A DNA stretch of 64,000 nt from Rippkaea orientalis PCC 8801 (GTDB lineage Bacteria > Cyanobacteriota > Cyanobacteriia > Cyanobacteriales > Microcystaceae). Position numbers and translations under genes: made by a program. Location: the NCBI RefSeq assembly GCF_000021805.1, contig NC_011726.1:2046001-2110000 (forward strand). Direction: 5' to 3'. Within the stretch, counting starts at the first letter, position 1; each line of letters begins with the position of its first letter. Below, piece after piece: positions 1 to 8,076 of the stretch. The notes under the pieces were generated by a model. The model was not told the DNA's origin and made no database searches. It saw only the letters and a list, made by a program, of their open reading frames with translations.

Positions 1-1148
1 TTGAGATTTAACTGCTTAATTAAATCATGTCCCGTGATTAAAGGACAAGGATGAGCCACTTGATCTTTAGGATCAAGATAGCGATAGATTAATGGTAGAA
101 TATCAGTTAATAAAATTCCTCTTGCTAAAGCTAAAATAACAATCAAGGGAAACACATCTCCAACTTCTAAGAAGAAAAAATACAACTCTCTTAGACTCAT
201 TTTACTTTGATTTTCTTCTAATAAAGGTAGATACGTTAATGCTTTAGTAATCATGCGAATATCAGCACGGGAATACTTTAAATTCACTAACTCTAATTCA
301 GCTTTCTCTGGAACAGATAAAACCAAACTCGCTAATTTTGCTCTTTGAATTATCAGGGAATAGTCTTGATAACTATCTAGTTCATAATTCAAGAATTGAT
401 AAAAGTCATCGATAGCTAACTGATCCCTTAATAATTTAACCACTTGATCAACTTTTAATAACTGTTGTAATTTATCTTCAGTCAACTCTTTAAACCAAGG
501 ATTTAATAACCCATCTTTAGCCATATCAATTAACCCCTGGCTTCCTCGACTATCAGATAATAAATAACCTAACTCGGTTTGCACCCTTTCCGCAGCAACT
601 TTTTTAATTAAAGGGGCTAATTGACGAATGGTTTCCCTCGTTTTCTCCTCAATGGTAAAATTGAGTTGTATGGCTTGGCGATAAGCCCTTAATAAGCGTA
701 AAGGATCATCTTTTAAATTATTAAGAGATACCATTCTTAACAGGCGTTTTTTAAGGTCTTCTGACCCCTTTAAGGGATCAATTAATTGCTGTTGATGAAC
801 ATCATAAGCAATGGCATTAATCGTAAAATCTCGCCGTCTTAAATCCTTTTCTAGATTTTCTCCTTCCTGTTGAGCAAAATCTACCGTTCCTTGCTTAAAG
901 ACAACCCTAGCAATTCGTCTTTGCTCATCTAAAACCACAAATCCTGCTTGATAATTATTGGCAATTTTTCGCGCCGTTTCTACCGCACCATTAGGCACAA
1001 CAAAGTCTAAATCTAGGTAATTCCTCGAACAATTGAGCAAAGCATCGCGTACGGCTCCCCCCACCAAACAAGCATCAGGAGGCAGCAAATCTAGACTAAA
1101 AGGTAAGGAATGAGTGAATAAATTGGTTAAGGTATGTTGCCCAGTCAT
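1..1148 (-). CDS. CCA-adding enzyme / poly(A) polymerase family protein (3' end outside window)
   Basis: Class II nucleotidyltransferase that adds or repairs the 3' CCA of tRNAs, or a close poly(A)-polymerase relative. My reading of the minus strand starts at ATG 1148 (MTGQHTLTNLF) and stays open to the window edge, about 382 codons. Visible motifs are LVGGAVRDALL (residues 28-38), the catalytic carboxylate pair D46/D48 in LDLDFV, RRDFTINAIAYD (about 105-116) and DPLRLLRAYRQA (about 148-159). Together these are the class II head-domain signature. The C-terminal part lies outside the window, so CCA-adding, A-adding and CC-adding subtypes cannot be separated. Confidence 0.9.
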   Translation of the reverse strand, partial: MTGQHTLTNLFTHSLPFSLDLLPPDACLVGGAVRDALLNCSRNYLDLDFVVPNGAVETARKIANNYQAGFVVLDEQRRIARVVFKQGTVDFAQQEGENLEKDLRRRDFTINAIAYDVHQQQLIDPLKGSEDLKKRLLRMVSLNNLKDDPLRLLRAYRQAIQLNFTIEEKTRETIRQLAPLIKKVAAERVQTELGYLLSDSRGSQGLIDMAKDGLLNPWFKELTEDKLQQLLKVDQVVKLLRDQLAIDDFYQFLNYELDSYQDYSLIIQRAKLASLVLSVPEKAELELVNLKYSRADIRMITKALTYLPLLEENQSKMSLRELYFFFLEVGDVFPLIVILALARGILLTDILPLIYRYLDPKDQVAHPCPLITGHDLIKQLNL

Positions 1149-1239
1149 TAAACTTAATTAAAAATAAATAGTTAGAAATAACACAAATTGCGATCGCTTA
1201 AGTTAGATTAACAAGTATAGACGGATCGAGGAGAAAGCT

Positions 1240-1488
1240 ATGTGTATTTGTGTTAACTGCCATTATGTTGATCGCTGTAACACTTATCATAAAGTGGAAC
1301 ACCAACACCAACAACCCCATCTAACCGATAGTCCGGATTTTGAACCCATCCAACCGAGTATTAATGTTAACATCCGTCCCAAGGGCGAGTATATCGAAAT
1401 GGAGTGGGATGTGGTTGGTTGTGAGAGTTTCCTCCAAGAAATGGGGAAATGGCTCAAATTACGCCCAGGAGAAGCGGTTCCGACTTAG
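1240..1488 (+). CDS. ycf34: Ycf34 family iron-sulfur protein
   Basis: An 82-residue protein of the Ycf34 family, conserved in cyanobacteria and some algal plastids. The Synechocystis member is reported to bind an Fe-S cluster and to affect photosynthetic electron transport. The N-terminus MCICVNCHYVDRC carries Cys2, Cys4, Cys7 and Cys13, with one further Cys at 61. The run QPHLTDSPDFEPIQP followed by INVNIR is typical of the family. Start at 1240 is preceded by GGAG at about 1229. It is divergent from the CCA-adding enzyme with about 90 bp between them, so the two probably share a promoter region. Confidence 0.9.
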   Translation: MCICVNCHYVDRCNTYHKVEHQHQQPHLTDSPDFEPIQPSINVNIRPKGEYIEMEWDVVGCESFLQEMGKWLKLRPGEAVPT

Positions 1489-1496
1489 TTTAAAAC

Positions 1497-1520
1497 GTAG
1501 GTGGGCAATGCCCACCCTAC
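1497..1520. repeat. Palindromic repeat, GTGGGCAATGCCCAC core
   Basis: The palindrome GTGGGCAATGCCCAC at 1501-1515 is flanked by GTAG and CCTAC. It lies just downstream of ycf34 and belongs to a family found again at 16330, 27675 and 58930. Confidence 0.75.
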
Positions 1521-1551
1521 CTTATCCATCATAAAATATTATATTCCGTAG

Positions 1552-1618
1552 GGTGGGTTAGGCACGGGGTTAATTTTCATGAAATACGAATACGTTTTCA
1601 TCCGTGCCGTAACCCACC
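1552..1618. repeat. Imperfect inverted repeat (MITE-like hairpin)
   Basis: Left arm GGTGGGTTAGGCACGG (1552-1567) pairs with right arm CCGTGCCGTAACCCACC (1602-1618), leaving an AT-rich loop of about 34 nt. It sits between ycf34 and the gene at 1679. It has no coding potential and resembles a small dispersed cyanobacterial hairpin element. Confidence 0.7.
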
Positions 1619-1678
1619 ATATTAGATAATGTAACGAAGTTATCGCTTTTGTAGTAGAATTTCAGGCAAAAACTTAAA

Positions 1679-1948
1679 ATGAAAGAATATGAATTTACTT
1701 TAAATTTTAAGCTTCCAGATGATAATACCAATCCTGAGATTTACCTTGATCAATTGTATGAATTAGGGTGTGATGATGCTATTATTGGCATTGGTAAAAA
1801 AGGATATCTTGCGCTTAAATTTATTCGTGAATCTACATCGTCTTATGAAGCCATGTCTAGCGCAATAGAAAGTGTAAAAAAGGTTATTCCTCAAGCTAAG
1901 CTTATTGAAGCTTCGCCCGATTTTGTTAATCTATTACTCTGTCAATAA
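1679..1948 (+). CDS. Small conserved protein, probably truncated at the C-terminus
   Basis: An 89-residue protein, MKEYEFTLNFKLPDD..., with segments GCDDAIIGIGKKGYLALKF and AIESVKKVIPQAKLIEASPDFVNL. I recall similar small proteins that continue after the SPDFV segment into a helix-turn-helix-like tail. Here the frame stops after LLLCQ, exactly where the convergent ATPase gene ends, with a 15-bp overlap (1934-1948). That suggests the 3' part was lost when the ATPase gene arrived. Family naming and the truncation are inference from memory. No clear ribosome binding site precedes the start. Confidence 0.55.
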   Translation: MKEYEFTLNFKLPDDNTNPEIYLDQLYELGCDDAIIGIGKKGYLALKFIRESTSSYEAMSSAIESVKKVIPQAKLIEASPDFVNLLLCQ

Positions 1949-3394
1949 TTGGTCAATTTGCTTGAAAAAATTAGCACCAAGTGTGTAAGTATATAGACTA
2001 GCGGGTTCAAATCGAAACTCCACTCCTTGATACAAAAAATTTTCATTGGTAATACTTCGACTGGTCACTAAAATTGGTTGCTCTATCGTTGGATTTTTCT
2101 TGACAAATTCAACACAATTATTAAGTTCAGAGGGGGACCTGTAAGGTTTGTCACTCCACTTAACTTCAACCATCCAAACGGGTAATTGGTTCAAGGAAAG
2201 CAGGTAAACAATATCGATTTCTCCTTTATTCCATCGTGCATAATAAAGATTACTAGACTTATGATGCTCCCATTGGCTAAAAATCGCCGTTTCCGTCATC
2301 GCTCCCATTGCTTCAGAATCTGCCTTAATTTTTCCGAATAAGGCAGCTTTCATGGAAGGATTAGTTAAATACACCTTAAAACACACTGCACGCTTAAATC
2401 GCTTGGCATTTTGGTCAATTCTTTCAACACGCTTAATTAAAAACGCGGCCTCTAAGTATTCCAGATAACGCTTAATCGTATTCTTAGCCACATTAGACGA
2501 TTGAGATAATCCATCTAAACTCACTTCATGACCAGAATTATAAGCCAACGTTGTAAAAAGTCGGTTCAATTCTTGAATATCACTAATACCGTAAAGACTG
2601 GGTAAATCTCGCAGCAATACTTTATCAATGATATCACTTTTAATATATTGGCCAGGATCTTTCCGAATAGTCTCTGAAAAAACAGCCTCTGGATATCCCC
2701 CAAAATTGAGATAGTTAACAAACTCTTCATTTAATGCCTGAATATCTGGGGTAGAATATTGATAATACTTATTATTATTTTGGTCTATTACTCTAGTTTT
2801 TATAGTTTTTATAAGCTCATCTTCTCGGTGAATAAACATCAAATATTCAGCAAATGTTAGGGGCGGTAGAATAAAATCAGTAAAACGTCCTGCACCAGAT
2901 TCCGTACTTTTTAATCGCAGTGCAGCAGCAGCCGAACCCGTCGCAATAAAACGGTAATCCATAAAGGAATCAACGAGAGATTTAAGGTGTATTTCCCAGT
3001 CACGCAAATATTGAATTTCATCGAAAAAGATAAATAGCTTTGCATCCCGTTTGTGGTTGAATAATTCTTGAAAATAACCCAGTATTTTTTCTAGTGCCAG
3101 TCCAGTATAAAGGGGAGTGTCTACCGATAAATATAAGATAGTCTTTTCATCAATACCAGCATTTAAAAGTTCTCGAATACTCTGATAAACCATCACCGTC
3201 TTACCGACGCGCCTCGGTCCCATTAAAATGATCGCCCTACGAACAGTAAAATCAACAATTTTCTGATAAAAAGGCTTAAAATAGTTACGTTGAGGCAGAT
3301 CTTGATAGGCAAGCTTACTATCCCTTCCTGTTTCCCACCAAGGATTATCAGATTGAAGACGCGCGACGATATCGTCCTTATTAATTTCCAACAT
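1934..3394 (-). CDS. AAA+ ATPase with C-terminal DUF4143 (PD-(D/E)XK-like) domain
   Basis: A 486-residue ATPase of the large prokaryotic AAA/DUF4143 group, whose members are often mobile and whose function is poorly defined. Walker A is GPRRVGKT (residues 59-66) and Walker B is FIFFDEIQYL (121-130). A winged-helix-like segment follows (SLDGLSQSSNVAKNTIKRYL, about 295-315). The C-terminal GEIDIVYLL...WMVEVKW (about 405-430) fits the DUF4143 nuclease-like core. Full length appears intact. The region upstream holds three copies of an inverted motif (see 3404-3466). Its 3' end overlaps the shortened gene at 1679-1948. Confidence 0.85.
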   Translation of the reverse strand: MLEINKDDIVARLQSDNPWWETGRDSKLAYQDLPQRNYFKPFYQKIVDFTVRRAIILMGPRRVGKTVMVYQSIRELLNAGIDEKTILYLSVDTPLYTGLALEKILGYFQELFNHKRDAKLFIFFDEIQYLRDWEIHLKSLVDSFMDYRFIATGSAAAALRLKSTESGAGRFTDFILPPLTFAEYLMFIHREDELIKTIKTRVIDQNNNKYYQYSTPDIQALNEEFVNYLNFGGYPEAVFSETIRKDPGQYIKSDIIDKVLLRDLPSLYGISDIQELNRLFTTLAYNSGHEVSLDGLSQSSNVAKNTIKRYLEYLEAAFLIKRVERIDQNAKRFKRAVCFKVYLTNPSMKAALFGKIKADSEAMGAMTETAIFSQWEHHKSSNLYYARWNKGEIDIVYLLSLNQLPVWMVEVKWSDKPYRSPSELNNCVEFVKKNPTIEQPILVTSRSITNENFLYQGVEFRFEPASLYTYTLGANFFKQIDQLLTE

Positions 3395-3403
3395 ACAGAC
3401 AAA

Positions 3404-3466
3404 TAAGATTAATCAACTAATCTTATTTTAACTAGCTAAGCAATTAACGTCAATCGATTAATCTTA
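3404..3466. promoter_or_regulatory. Inverted 11-mers upstream of the ATPase gene (operator or mini-element)
   Basis: TAAGATTAATC at 3404-3414 is repeated exactly as its reverse complement at 3456-3466. A partial reverse copy, TAATCTTA, lies at 3418-3425. The cluster starts 10 bp upstream of the ATPase start codon. It could be an autoregulatory operator or the ends of a 63-bp insertion. Both readings are inference. Confidence 0.4.
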
Positions 3467-3975
3467 ATTTCTTATTCCCCACCTCAACTGACCCTATTTC
3501 CAAAAATCTTTAAAAGTCAACCCCAACTTAAAGAAACTTAATATAGGCTCTCGTTTTTTTCCCTGAATCTCAGTTAATATCTGTAGTTGACAAATTGCTT
3601 TGGGTATGAGTACGGGAACAAAGATTCAAACTTACTCAACTTCGGTGATCCTCCTCACAACTTTGTCACCCATTAGAGAGATGATATTAATTAAAGAGAA
3701 GATTTAGGATCTTCAACTTTTCTTCTAACTAACTGCTTTTCAGATTCGTTATCATGACAAGGCGAGGTAACTCCCAAAATAACGGTTTTTGTTAAGGGTG
3801 AACATTTTGATGGAAAGTCCCTAAAACTGAATCCCTTAAGTCCTGAAAACCAATATAGAGATAGATTCTAATCGTTTCTTGCCTTCACTAACTCATTTGA
3901 ATTTAAGACCGAAATTGACCGACTCGTCCCTGTAGTTAAACAACAGAAAACTTTCTTAAGTGAGAGGTAAAGATC
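3467..3975. other. Intergenic region without recognised genes
   Basis: About 510 bp between the divergent ATPase and Mo-nitrogenase-domain genes. I see no ORF with a convincing start, no RNA gene and no clear terminator. GAGAGG about 10 bp before ATG 3976 is a plausible ribosome binding site. Confidence 0.5.
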
Positions 3976-4341
3976 ATGAGTGTAACAGACTATACCATTA
4001 AACACTTTATTATTCATAGTTTGGCCATTAATCCTCCTAGTGACCATTCCTTGTTGCCGAACTTTCCGTCTCCTTTATCATTGCCTGATGGATTAAAACC
4101 CCTACGAAATTGGCTGAATAATCAAGAAATCCACAATCCTACCTTAGCCCATCGTCTCTGTCGTCTGATTCCTGCCCAATGTCCCTTTGCCCGTGATGTT
4201 AACCTCTTTGGACGGGTGATCCTCAGCATTCCTCCCCTGTGTAAGATCAACCCCTTGTATGAGGAATTGATGTTCCTCCGCTTCCGTGCGCTTTGCTACT
4301 TAGCCGAGGAAATGGGAGAAGATATTAGCCAATACTGCTAA
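3976..4341 (+). CDS. Mo-dependent nitrogenase C-terminal-domain family protein
   Basis: A 121-residue protein. Its C-terminal half (IPAQCPFARDVNLFGRVIL, then IPPLCKINPLYEELMFLRFRALCYLAEEMGEDISQYC) matches the Mo-nitro_C family. Despite the name this is a small cyanobacterial family, not a nitrogenase subunit. Conserved cysteines are visible in AQCPF, PLCK, ALCYL and at the C-terminus (QYC). No nif genes lie nearby, so a direct role in nitrogen fixation cannot be inferred from context. Confidence 0.85.
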   Translation: MSVTDYTIKHFIIHSLAINPPSDHSLLPNFPSPLSLPDGLKPLRNWLNNQEIHNPTLAHRLCRLIPAQCPFARDVNLFGRVILSIPPLCKINPLYEELMFLRFRALCYLAEEMGEDISQYC

Positions 4342-4496
4342 CTTTGTCGGTTATTTACTCAAATTTTGATGACAGTTGTCCAACAAACAACCTTGTTACC
4401 CTTTTTAACAATACTAATGTATTAACTTTTGGCTAAAATGGTGTAAGATAGCATCACGATATTAATCACCTTATTGATCTTCACCGAGTAACCCCC

Positions 4497-5267
4497 ATGG
4501 CCATTATCGCCCTTAAAGCCTGGTATCTGGCGCAATACGAACCGATTCGGGAAATTATTAAACGTCCTCCTGACCTTCGCCTGAGTCGCAATAGCTTACT
4601 AAAATCAGGGCTACGGACGGATTTTTTAGATGACAAAGAGGCGATCGAAGCCTCTATCTGGTTTCAGCGTTATCTCGATGGCGATAAGGTAGAATTTTAT
4701 ATCGAAGGTAGTGGCGGTTATATTATCTCCAATCTTGACTTAATTTCTCAAGAGATTTACTTTACGAAACAAGAAATTACTGCCACTTTAGAACCGATTA
4801 TTTATTTTAGTGGTCAAACGGAATATAGTGAGGCCAGTGATACCATTAAAACTGCTTTAGAAGAGGCCATCAACCAATATAACCAGCGATCGCGGTTGTG
4901 GTTAACCCTAGAAATTGCCCCCCGTCCCCAAGAGTCCCCGCTACGACTGAGTGATAGTCAACTGCGTAAACTGCGGAAAAGTTTGTTATTTATCGCTGAT
5001 GGAACCCCTATTATCAGTCTAGAACAGTCGCCAAAATCTCGATTAATTCCGAGTCCCAATGTCTGCACAGAATTAGGCTACGCCCTACAAAGTAAAGGAA
5101 GCGGTGAAATTTTATTAATTCACCAAGAACGCCCTGATTTAAAGGGAAATTGGCCTTTTGATTTACCCCAACATCAACAACTCACTTTTAAAACTGCCCA
5201 GGAATTAGTCCAAACGTTACCGTCTATCTTAGAAACTTTATTAAAACGCTTTAATTTGACTCCCTAG
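4497..5267 (+). CDS. Conserved cyanobacterial protein with a possible nucleotide-binding (TIR-like) C-terminal segment
   Basis: A 256-residue protein I cannot name. No signal peptide or membrane segment is visible. The C-terminal third reads SLLFIADGTPIIS..., then NVCTELGYALQSK, GEILLIHQ and NWPFDLPQHQQLTF. The order NVxxElGYAL, hydrophobic strand, PFDL resembles predicted nucleotide-binding or TIR/deoxyribosyltransferase-like folds. That link is pattern-based inference only. The N-terminal half (MAIIALKAWYLAQYEPIREI) is unfamiliar. It is followed after 42 bp by the small gene at 5310 on the same strand, so the two may be co-transcribed. Confidence 0.6.
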   Translation: MAIIALKAWYLAQYEPIREIIKRPPDLRLSRNSLLKSGLRTDFLDDKEAIEASIWFQRYLDGDKVEFYIEGSGGYIISNLDLISQEIYFTKQEITATLEPIIYFSGQTEYSEASDTIKTALEEAINQYNQRSRLWLTLEIAPRPQESPLRLSDSQLRKLRKSLLFIADGTPIISLEQSPKSRLIPSPNVCTELGYALQSKGSGEILLIHQERPDLKGNWPFDLPQHQQLTFKTAQELVQTLPSILETLLKRFNLTP

Positions 5268-5309
5268 TCCTTCATAATGGGATTAGAGATATATAACGAG
5301 GTATCAATT

Positions 5310-5561
5310 ATGCCGAGAAATCCCGACGAATATGCGGTTTATCTTTTTTTGTCGAGTGGACATCGAGAAGAAGTTCGCTTTGCCAAAATTCAAGAATTTC
5401 AAAAGTGGTACAGTAACGAACTTGTTCCTCGGTTTGATTCCGATGAATTTATCAACGTTCCCATCAAAAATATTCAGGGAGAATATATGGTAGTTCGCCC
5501 TTCAAGTATTATGGCTATTCGGGTTGAACCGGTCTTTTTTGGCAGCGTAGAAAGAGAATAA
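5310..5561 (+). CDS. Conserved small cyanobacterial hypothetical protein
   Basis: An 83-residue soluble protein, MPRNPDEYAVYLFLSSG..., ending EPVFFGSVERE. I chose ATG 5310 rather than the in-frame ATG 5277. GAGG lies 8 nt before 5310, and the family-like sequence begins at MPRNPDEY. No catalytic motif is visible. The mix of charged and aromatic residues (QEFQKWYSNELVPRFDSDEF) suggests a small folded binding or adaptor protein. Function unknown. Confidence 0.7.
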   Translation: MPRNPDEYAVYLFLSSGHREEVRFAKIQEFQKWYSNELVPRFDSDEFINVPIKNIQGEYMVVRPSSIMAIRVEPVFFGSVERE

Positions 5562-5685
5562 AACAATTAAGCTATTGATAATTTATATCAATAACAAAAT
5601 CGTCCTAGATAGAACTGTTAGAGGAGGAAAAAAACAGTTAGAAGGCTAAAGCTATCAAGAGTATTTTAAGAAATTAGAATGCTAT

Positions 5686-5704
5686 TAGTTAAGGTTAGGT
5701 TAAC
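5686..5704 (-). promoter_or_regulatory. Pho-box-like tandem half-sites
   Basis: On the minus strand the sequence reads GTTAACCT, three bases, CTTAACTA. This is two octamers of the cyanobacterial Pho-box type (consensus about YTTAAYYW) with the expected 3-nt spacing. A further lone match, TTTAACCA, is at 5769-5776. The site is about 155 bp upstream of the PhoX-like gene. Binding by the response regulator PhoB/SphR is inference. Confidence 0.4.
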
Positions 5705-5858
5705 TTAAAAATCGACAAGAAATTCAGGCTAAATTCAATGTTGAAAAAATAAAAAAATTCTTCTACACTTTAACCACTTGTGACAGAACTGCTTACAATG
5801 TTAAACAGTTCTTTGCTTCATCAAGCATTGACAGTCTAGAAGAACTCAAAAATACAAA

Positions 5859-7592
5859 ATGATACTTCCTAATAATAACATTTCCAAGGGCTTCACAGCT
5901 ACCCTGATTGCGCTGGGCATGAGTGGGGCATTAACCTTAATTCCCAAACCTGTTAGCGCACAACACATAACCACTGCTGGAGCTCAACTAACTGGACTCA
6001 ATGGATTCAACTACGAGCCCATTTTCACCGTTGGCGAGACAATTAATGGCTATCAACCCCCTGGTATCCTCGATGGAATTGGGGCAGTTGAAGGCAGTAG
6101 TATTGGTCTAGGGGACAATATAGTTCGAGTCTTGGTTAACCATGAAATAGCCCATACTCCTGGGTCGGATGGAACCCCCCAAGGATCTTCCTATACCCTA
6201 GAAAATGGAACCGTCATTGAAGGGGGAGCGCGGATCAGCTATTTTGATATTGACAAAAATAGCCGTCAAATTGTCGATTCAGGGCTTGCTTTTGACACCA
6301 TCTTTAACCGAGCGTTAGAAGTGGTCGATGATCCCTTGACCGACTTTGACCTAGGACGAACTGCATTAAGTCGTTTTTGCTCCAGTGCAGCCTTTGTGGC
6401 GGATGCCTATGGTGCTGGTCTAGGCTTTGAAGATACTATCTATATTACGGGAGAAGAAACCACCGACGGAAGCATATACGCGCTAGATATCGCTAACGGG
6501 GATCTGTATGCGGTTCCATCCCTAGGACGGGGTGGTTGGGAAAATGTGACCCAAATCAATACGGGACTAACTGATACGGTTGCCCTATTATTGGCCGATG
6601 ATACATCGGATTCTCCGATGTATCTCTATGTAGGGACTAAGGATGCGGGGGGTAATTTCCTCGAACGCAATGGATTAGCCGATGGAACCATCTATGCTTG
6701 GGTTCCTGATTCGGGTAATAATACTCCTGAAACCTTTAATGGTACAGGCAGTTCTGAAACAGGGACTTGGGTTGCTCTGACTAATGAAGGAACCGGAGCC
6801 GGATTTAGTGGAGGATACGCCTTGGCACAAACTCTTCGGGATGAAGCCTTTGCCGAAGGAGCGTTCCACTTCTCTCGTCCTGAAGATGTGGCGACCAATC
6901 CCGACGATGATCGAGAAGTTGTCTTAGCCTCAACGGGTGACGGAGATCTGTTCAATGGGGCTGATAACTGGGGAATGACCTATATTTTCGACTTGAATGG
7001 CTTACAGTTTGATGCAAGTGGATTAGATTTGGCTAATTCTACTACTACCCTCAGCATTCTCTATGACGGCAACGATACGTCTGCTTGTAGTGCCCAATTT
7101 CCAGGGGGGTCGGATTTCGGTTTACGGAGTCCTGATAACTTGGATTGGGGTCAAGACGGTTACATTTATGTTCAAGAAGACCGCGCAACGACTCCAGGTA
7201 GTCTTTTTGGGGGAACTTCCGGCGAAGAAGCCTCGATTTGGCAACTCAACCCCAATGAAAATTGTGACTTAACCCGTGTTGCTCAGGTTGATCGCGGAGC
7301 TACTCTATTGCCGGGACAGAGTGACATCTCTCCCACCGACCTTGGAAACTGGGAAACCTCTGGTATCTTAGATGTGACCGCTTTCTTCCCCACTAAACCC
7401 GGAGAAAAGCTCTTTATCTTGGATGTACAGGCTCACAGTGTCCGAGGAGGGGATATCAACTCTAATAACTTGGTTCAAGGGGGACAACTCGGCTTCCTGT
7501 CTCAGCAAGTCCCTGAGCCCAGTTCTCTTTTGGGGTTAGGGTTATTCGGTTTGTCGGCTTTCGGGTTAAAGCGTAAGCGCGACCAGCAATAA
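5859..7592 (+). CDS. PhoX-like (DUF839 superfamily) secreted protein with PEP-CTERM signal
   Basis: A 577-residue exported protein. It has an N-terminal signal peptide ending near VSAQ (residue 35) and a C-terminal PEP-CTERM sorting signal (VPEPSSLLGLGLFGLSAFGL then KRKR). The mature part has the order expected for the PhoX/DUF839 beta-propeller superfamily: VRVLVNHEIAHTPGS, GGARISYFDI, SRFCSSAAF, GFEDTIYITGEE and later SPDNLDW. PhoX enzymes are iron/calcium-dependent alkaline phosphatases, but this branch is divergent and activity is not proven. A Pho-box-like site upstream supports a phosphate role. A PhoA-type phosphatase lies 6 kb away. Confidence 0.65.
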   Translation: MILPNNNISKGFTATLIALGMSGALTLIPKPVSAQHITTAGAQLTGLNGFNYEPIFTVGETINGYQPPGILDGIGAVEGSSIGLGDNIVRVLVNHEIAHTPGSDGTPQGSSYTLENGTVIEGGARISYFDIDKNSRQIVDSGLAFDTIFNRALEVVDDPLTDFDLGRTALSRFCSSAAFVADAYGAGLGFEDTIYITGEETTDGSIYALDIANGDLYAVPSLGRGGWENVTQINTGLTDTVALLLADDTSDSPMYLYVGTKDAGGNFLERNGLADGTIYAWVPDSGNNTPETFNGTGSSETGTWVALTNEGTGAGFSGGYALAQTLRDEAFAEGAFHFSRPEDVATNPDDDREVVLASTGDGDLFNGADNWGMTYIFDLNGLQFDASGLDLANSTTTLSILYDGNDTSACSAQFPGGSDFGLRSPDNLDWGQDGYIYVQEDRATTPGSLFGGTSGEEASIWQLNPNENCDLTRVAQVDRGATLLPGQSDISPTDLGNWETSGILDVTAFFPTKPGEKLFILDVQAHSVRGGDINSNNLVQGGQLGFLSQQVPEPSSLLGLGLFGLSAFGLKRKRDQQ

Positions 7593-7640
7593 AGACAAAT
7601 CTTAAGCAAGAGTTAGCCGGCCGTATAATCTGATCAAAAA

Positions 7641-7662
7641 GGGTGCGTTAGGTAACGCACCC
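7641..7662. repeat. Perfect hairpin between convergent genes
   Basis: GGGTGCGTTA, 2-nt loop, TAACGCACCC. It lies between the PhoX-like gene (+) and the precursor peptide gene (-). It has no T-run on either side, so it may be a repeat element or a weak bidirectional terminator. Confidence 0.6.
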
Positions 7663-7690
7663 TACCCGCTACGCGCTAGATAAATAATGT

Positions 7691-7897
7691 TTATCCACCT
7701 GCTAACATTAAAGTCATGTGATTAGAGCAAGCGCAACATCTGGCACTCTGCTCGGTCTTGTAGCTCACATTGCATCCCCCTAAAATCACGGCATTTTCTT
7801 CATCGGTAACTTCTAGCATAAAGGTTTCGGGATCATCAAATAAATCAACACCAGTTGGTTGTAAGTTTTCTAAATCATCGATATTAATTTCAGGCAT
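7691..7897 (-). CDS. Putative RiPP (lanthipeptide-like) precursor peptide
   Basis: A 68-residue peptide made of an acidic leader (MPEINIDDLENLQPTG...DDPETFMLEVTDEENAVI) ending in a double-glycine motif LGG, then a 27-residue Cys-rich core. Core residues include C1, S4, T7, S10, C13, C14, C16, S17 and T21. A GG leader, a Cys/Ser/Thr core and a LanM-like gene 180 bp upstream on the same strand together point to a modified-peptide precursor. A promoter with TATAAT lies 42-70 bp upstream of the start. A peptidase-containing exporter is not present nearby. The modification made is not predictable, because the LanM partner lacks expected dehydratase residues. Confidence 0.75.
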   Translation of the reverse strand: MPEINIDDLENLQPTGVDLFDDPETFMLEVTDEENAVILGGCNVSYKTEQSARCCACSNHMTLMLAGG

Positions 7898-7938
7898 GGT
7901 TTTTAAACTCCCATGATAAGGGTTCTCTTAAATACTTA

Positions 7939-7967
7939 ATTATAAGCAGAAAAACTCAAGTCGTCCA
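7939..7967 (-). promoter_or_regulatory. Sigma70-type promoter for the precursor peptide
   Basis: On the minus strand, TGGACG (7967-7962), 17 bp, TATAAT (7944-7939). The predicted start of transcription is near 7932, about 35 nt upstream of ATG 7897. The precursor can therefore be expressed independently of the LanM-like gene. Confidence 0.6.
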
Positions 7968-8076
7968 GAGTCCTTAGACTCAACTTAAGACAAATTAATG
8001 ACAGTATTTTCACAATTGTTAAATCTCTAAAAATCGTTGCTATGAAAGAGATTGAGCTATGGGAAGGGGAAAAAGA

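Noticed and set aside
1985-2005. tRNA T-arm-like sequence GGGTTCAAATC
   Set aside because: It lies within the ATPase coding sequence, and no matching acceptor or anticodon arm is visible.
3976-4341. Evidence for a nif cluster
   Set aside because: The family name mentions nitrogenase, but the protein is not a nitrogenase subunit and no nif gene is adjacent.
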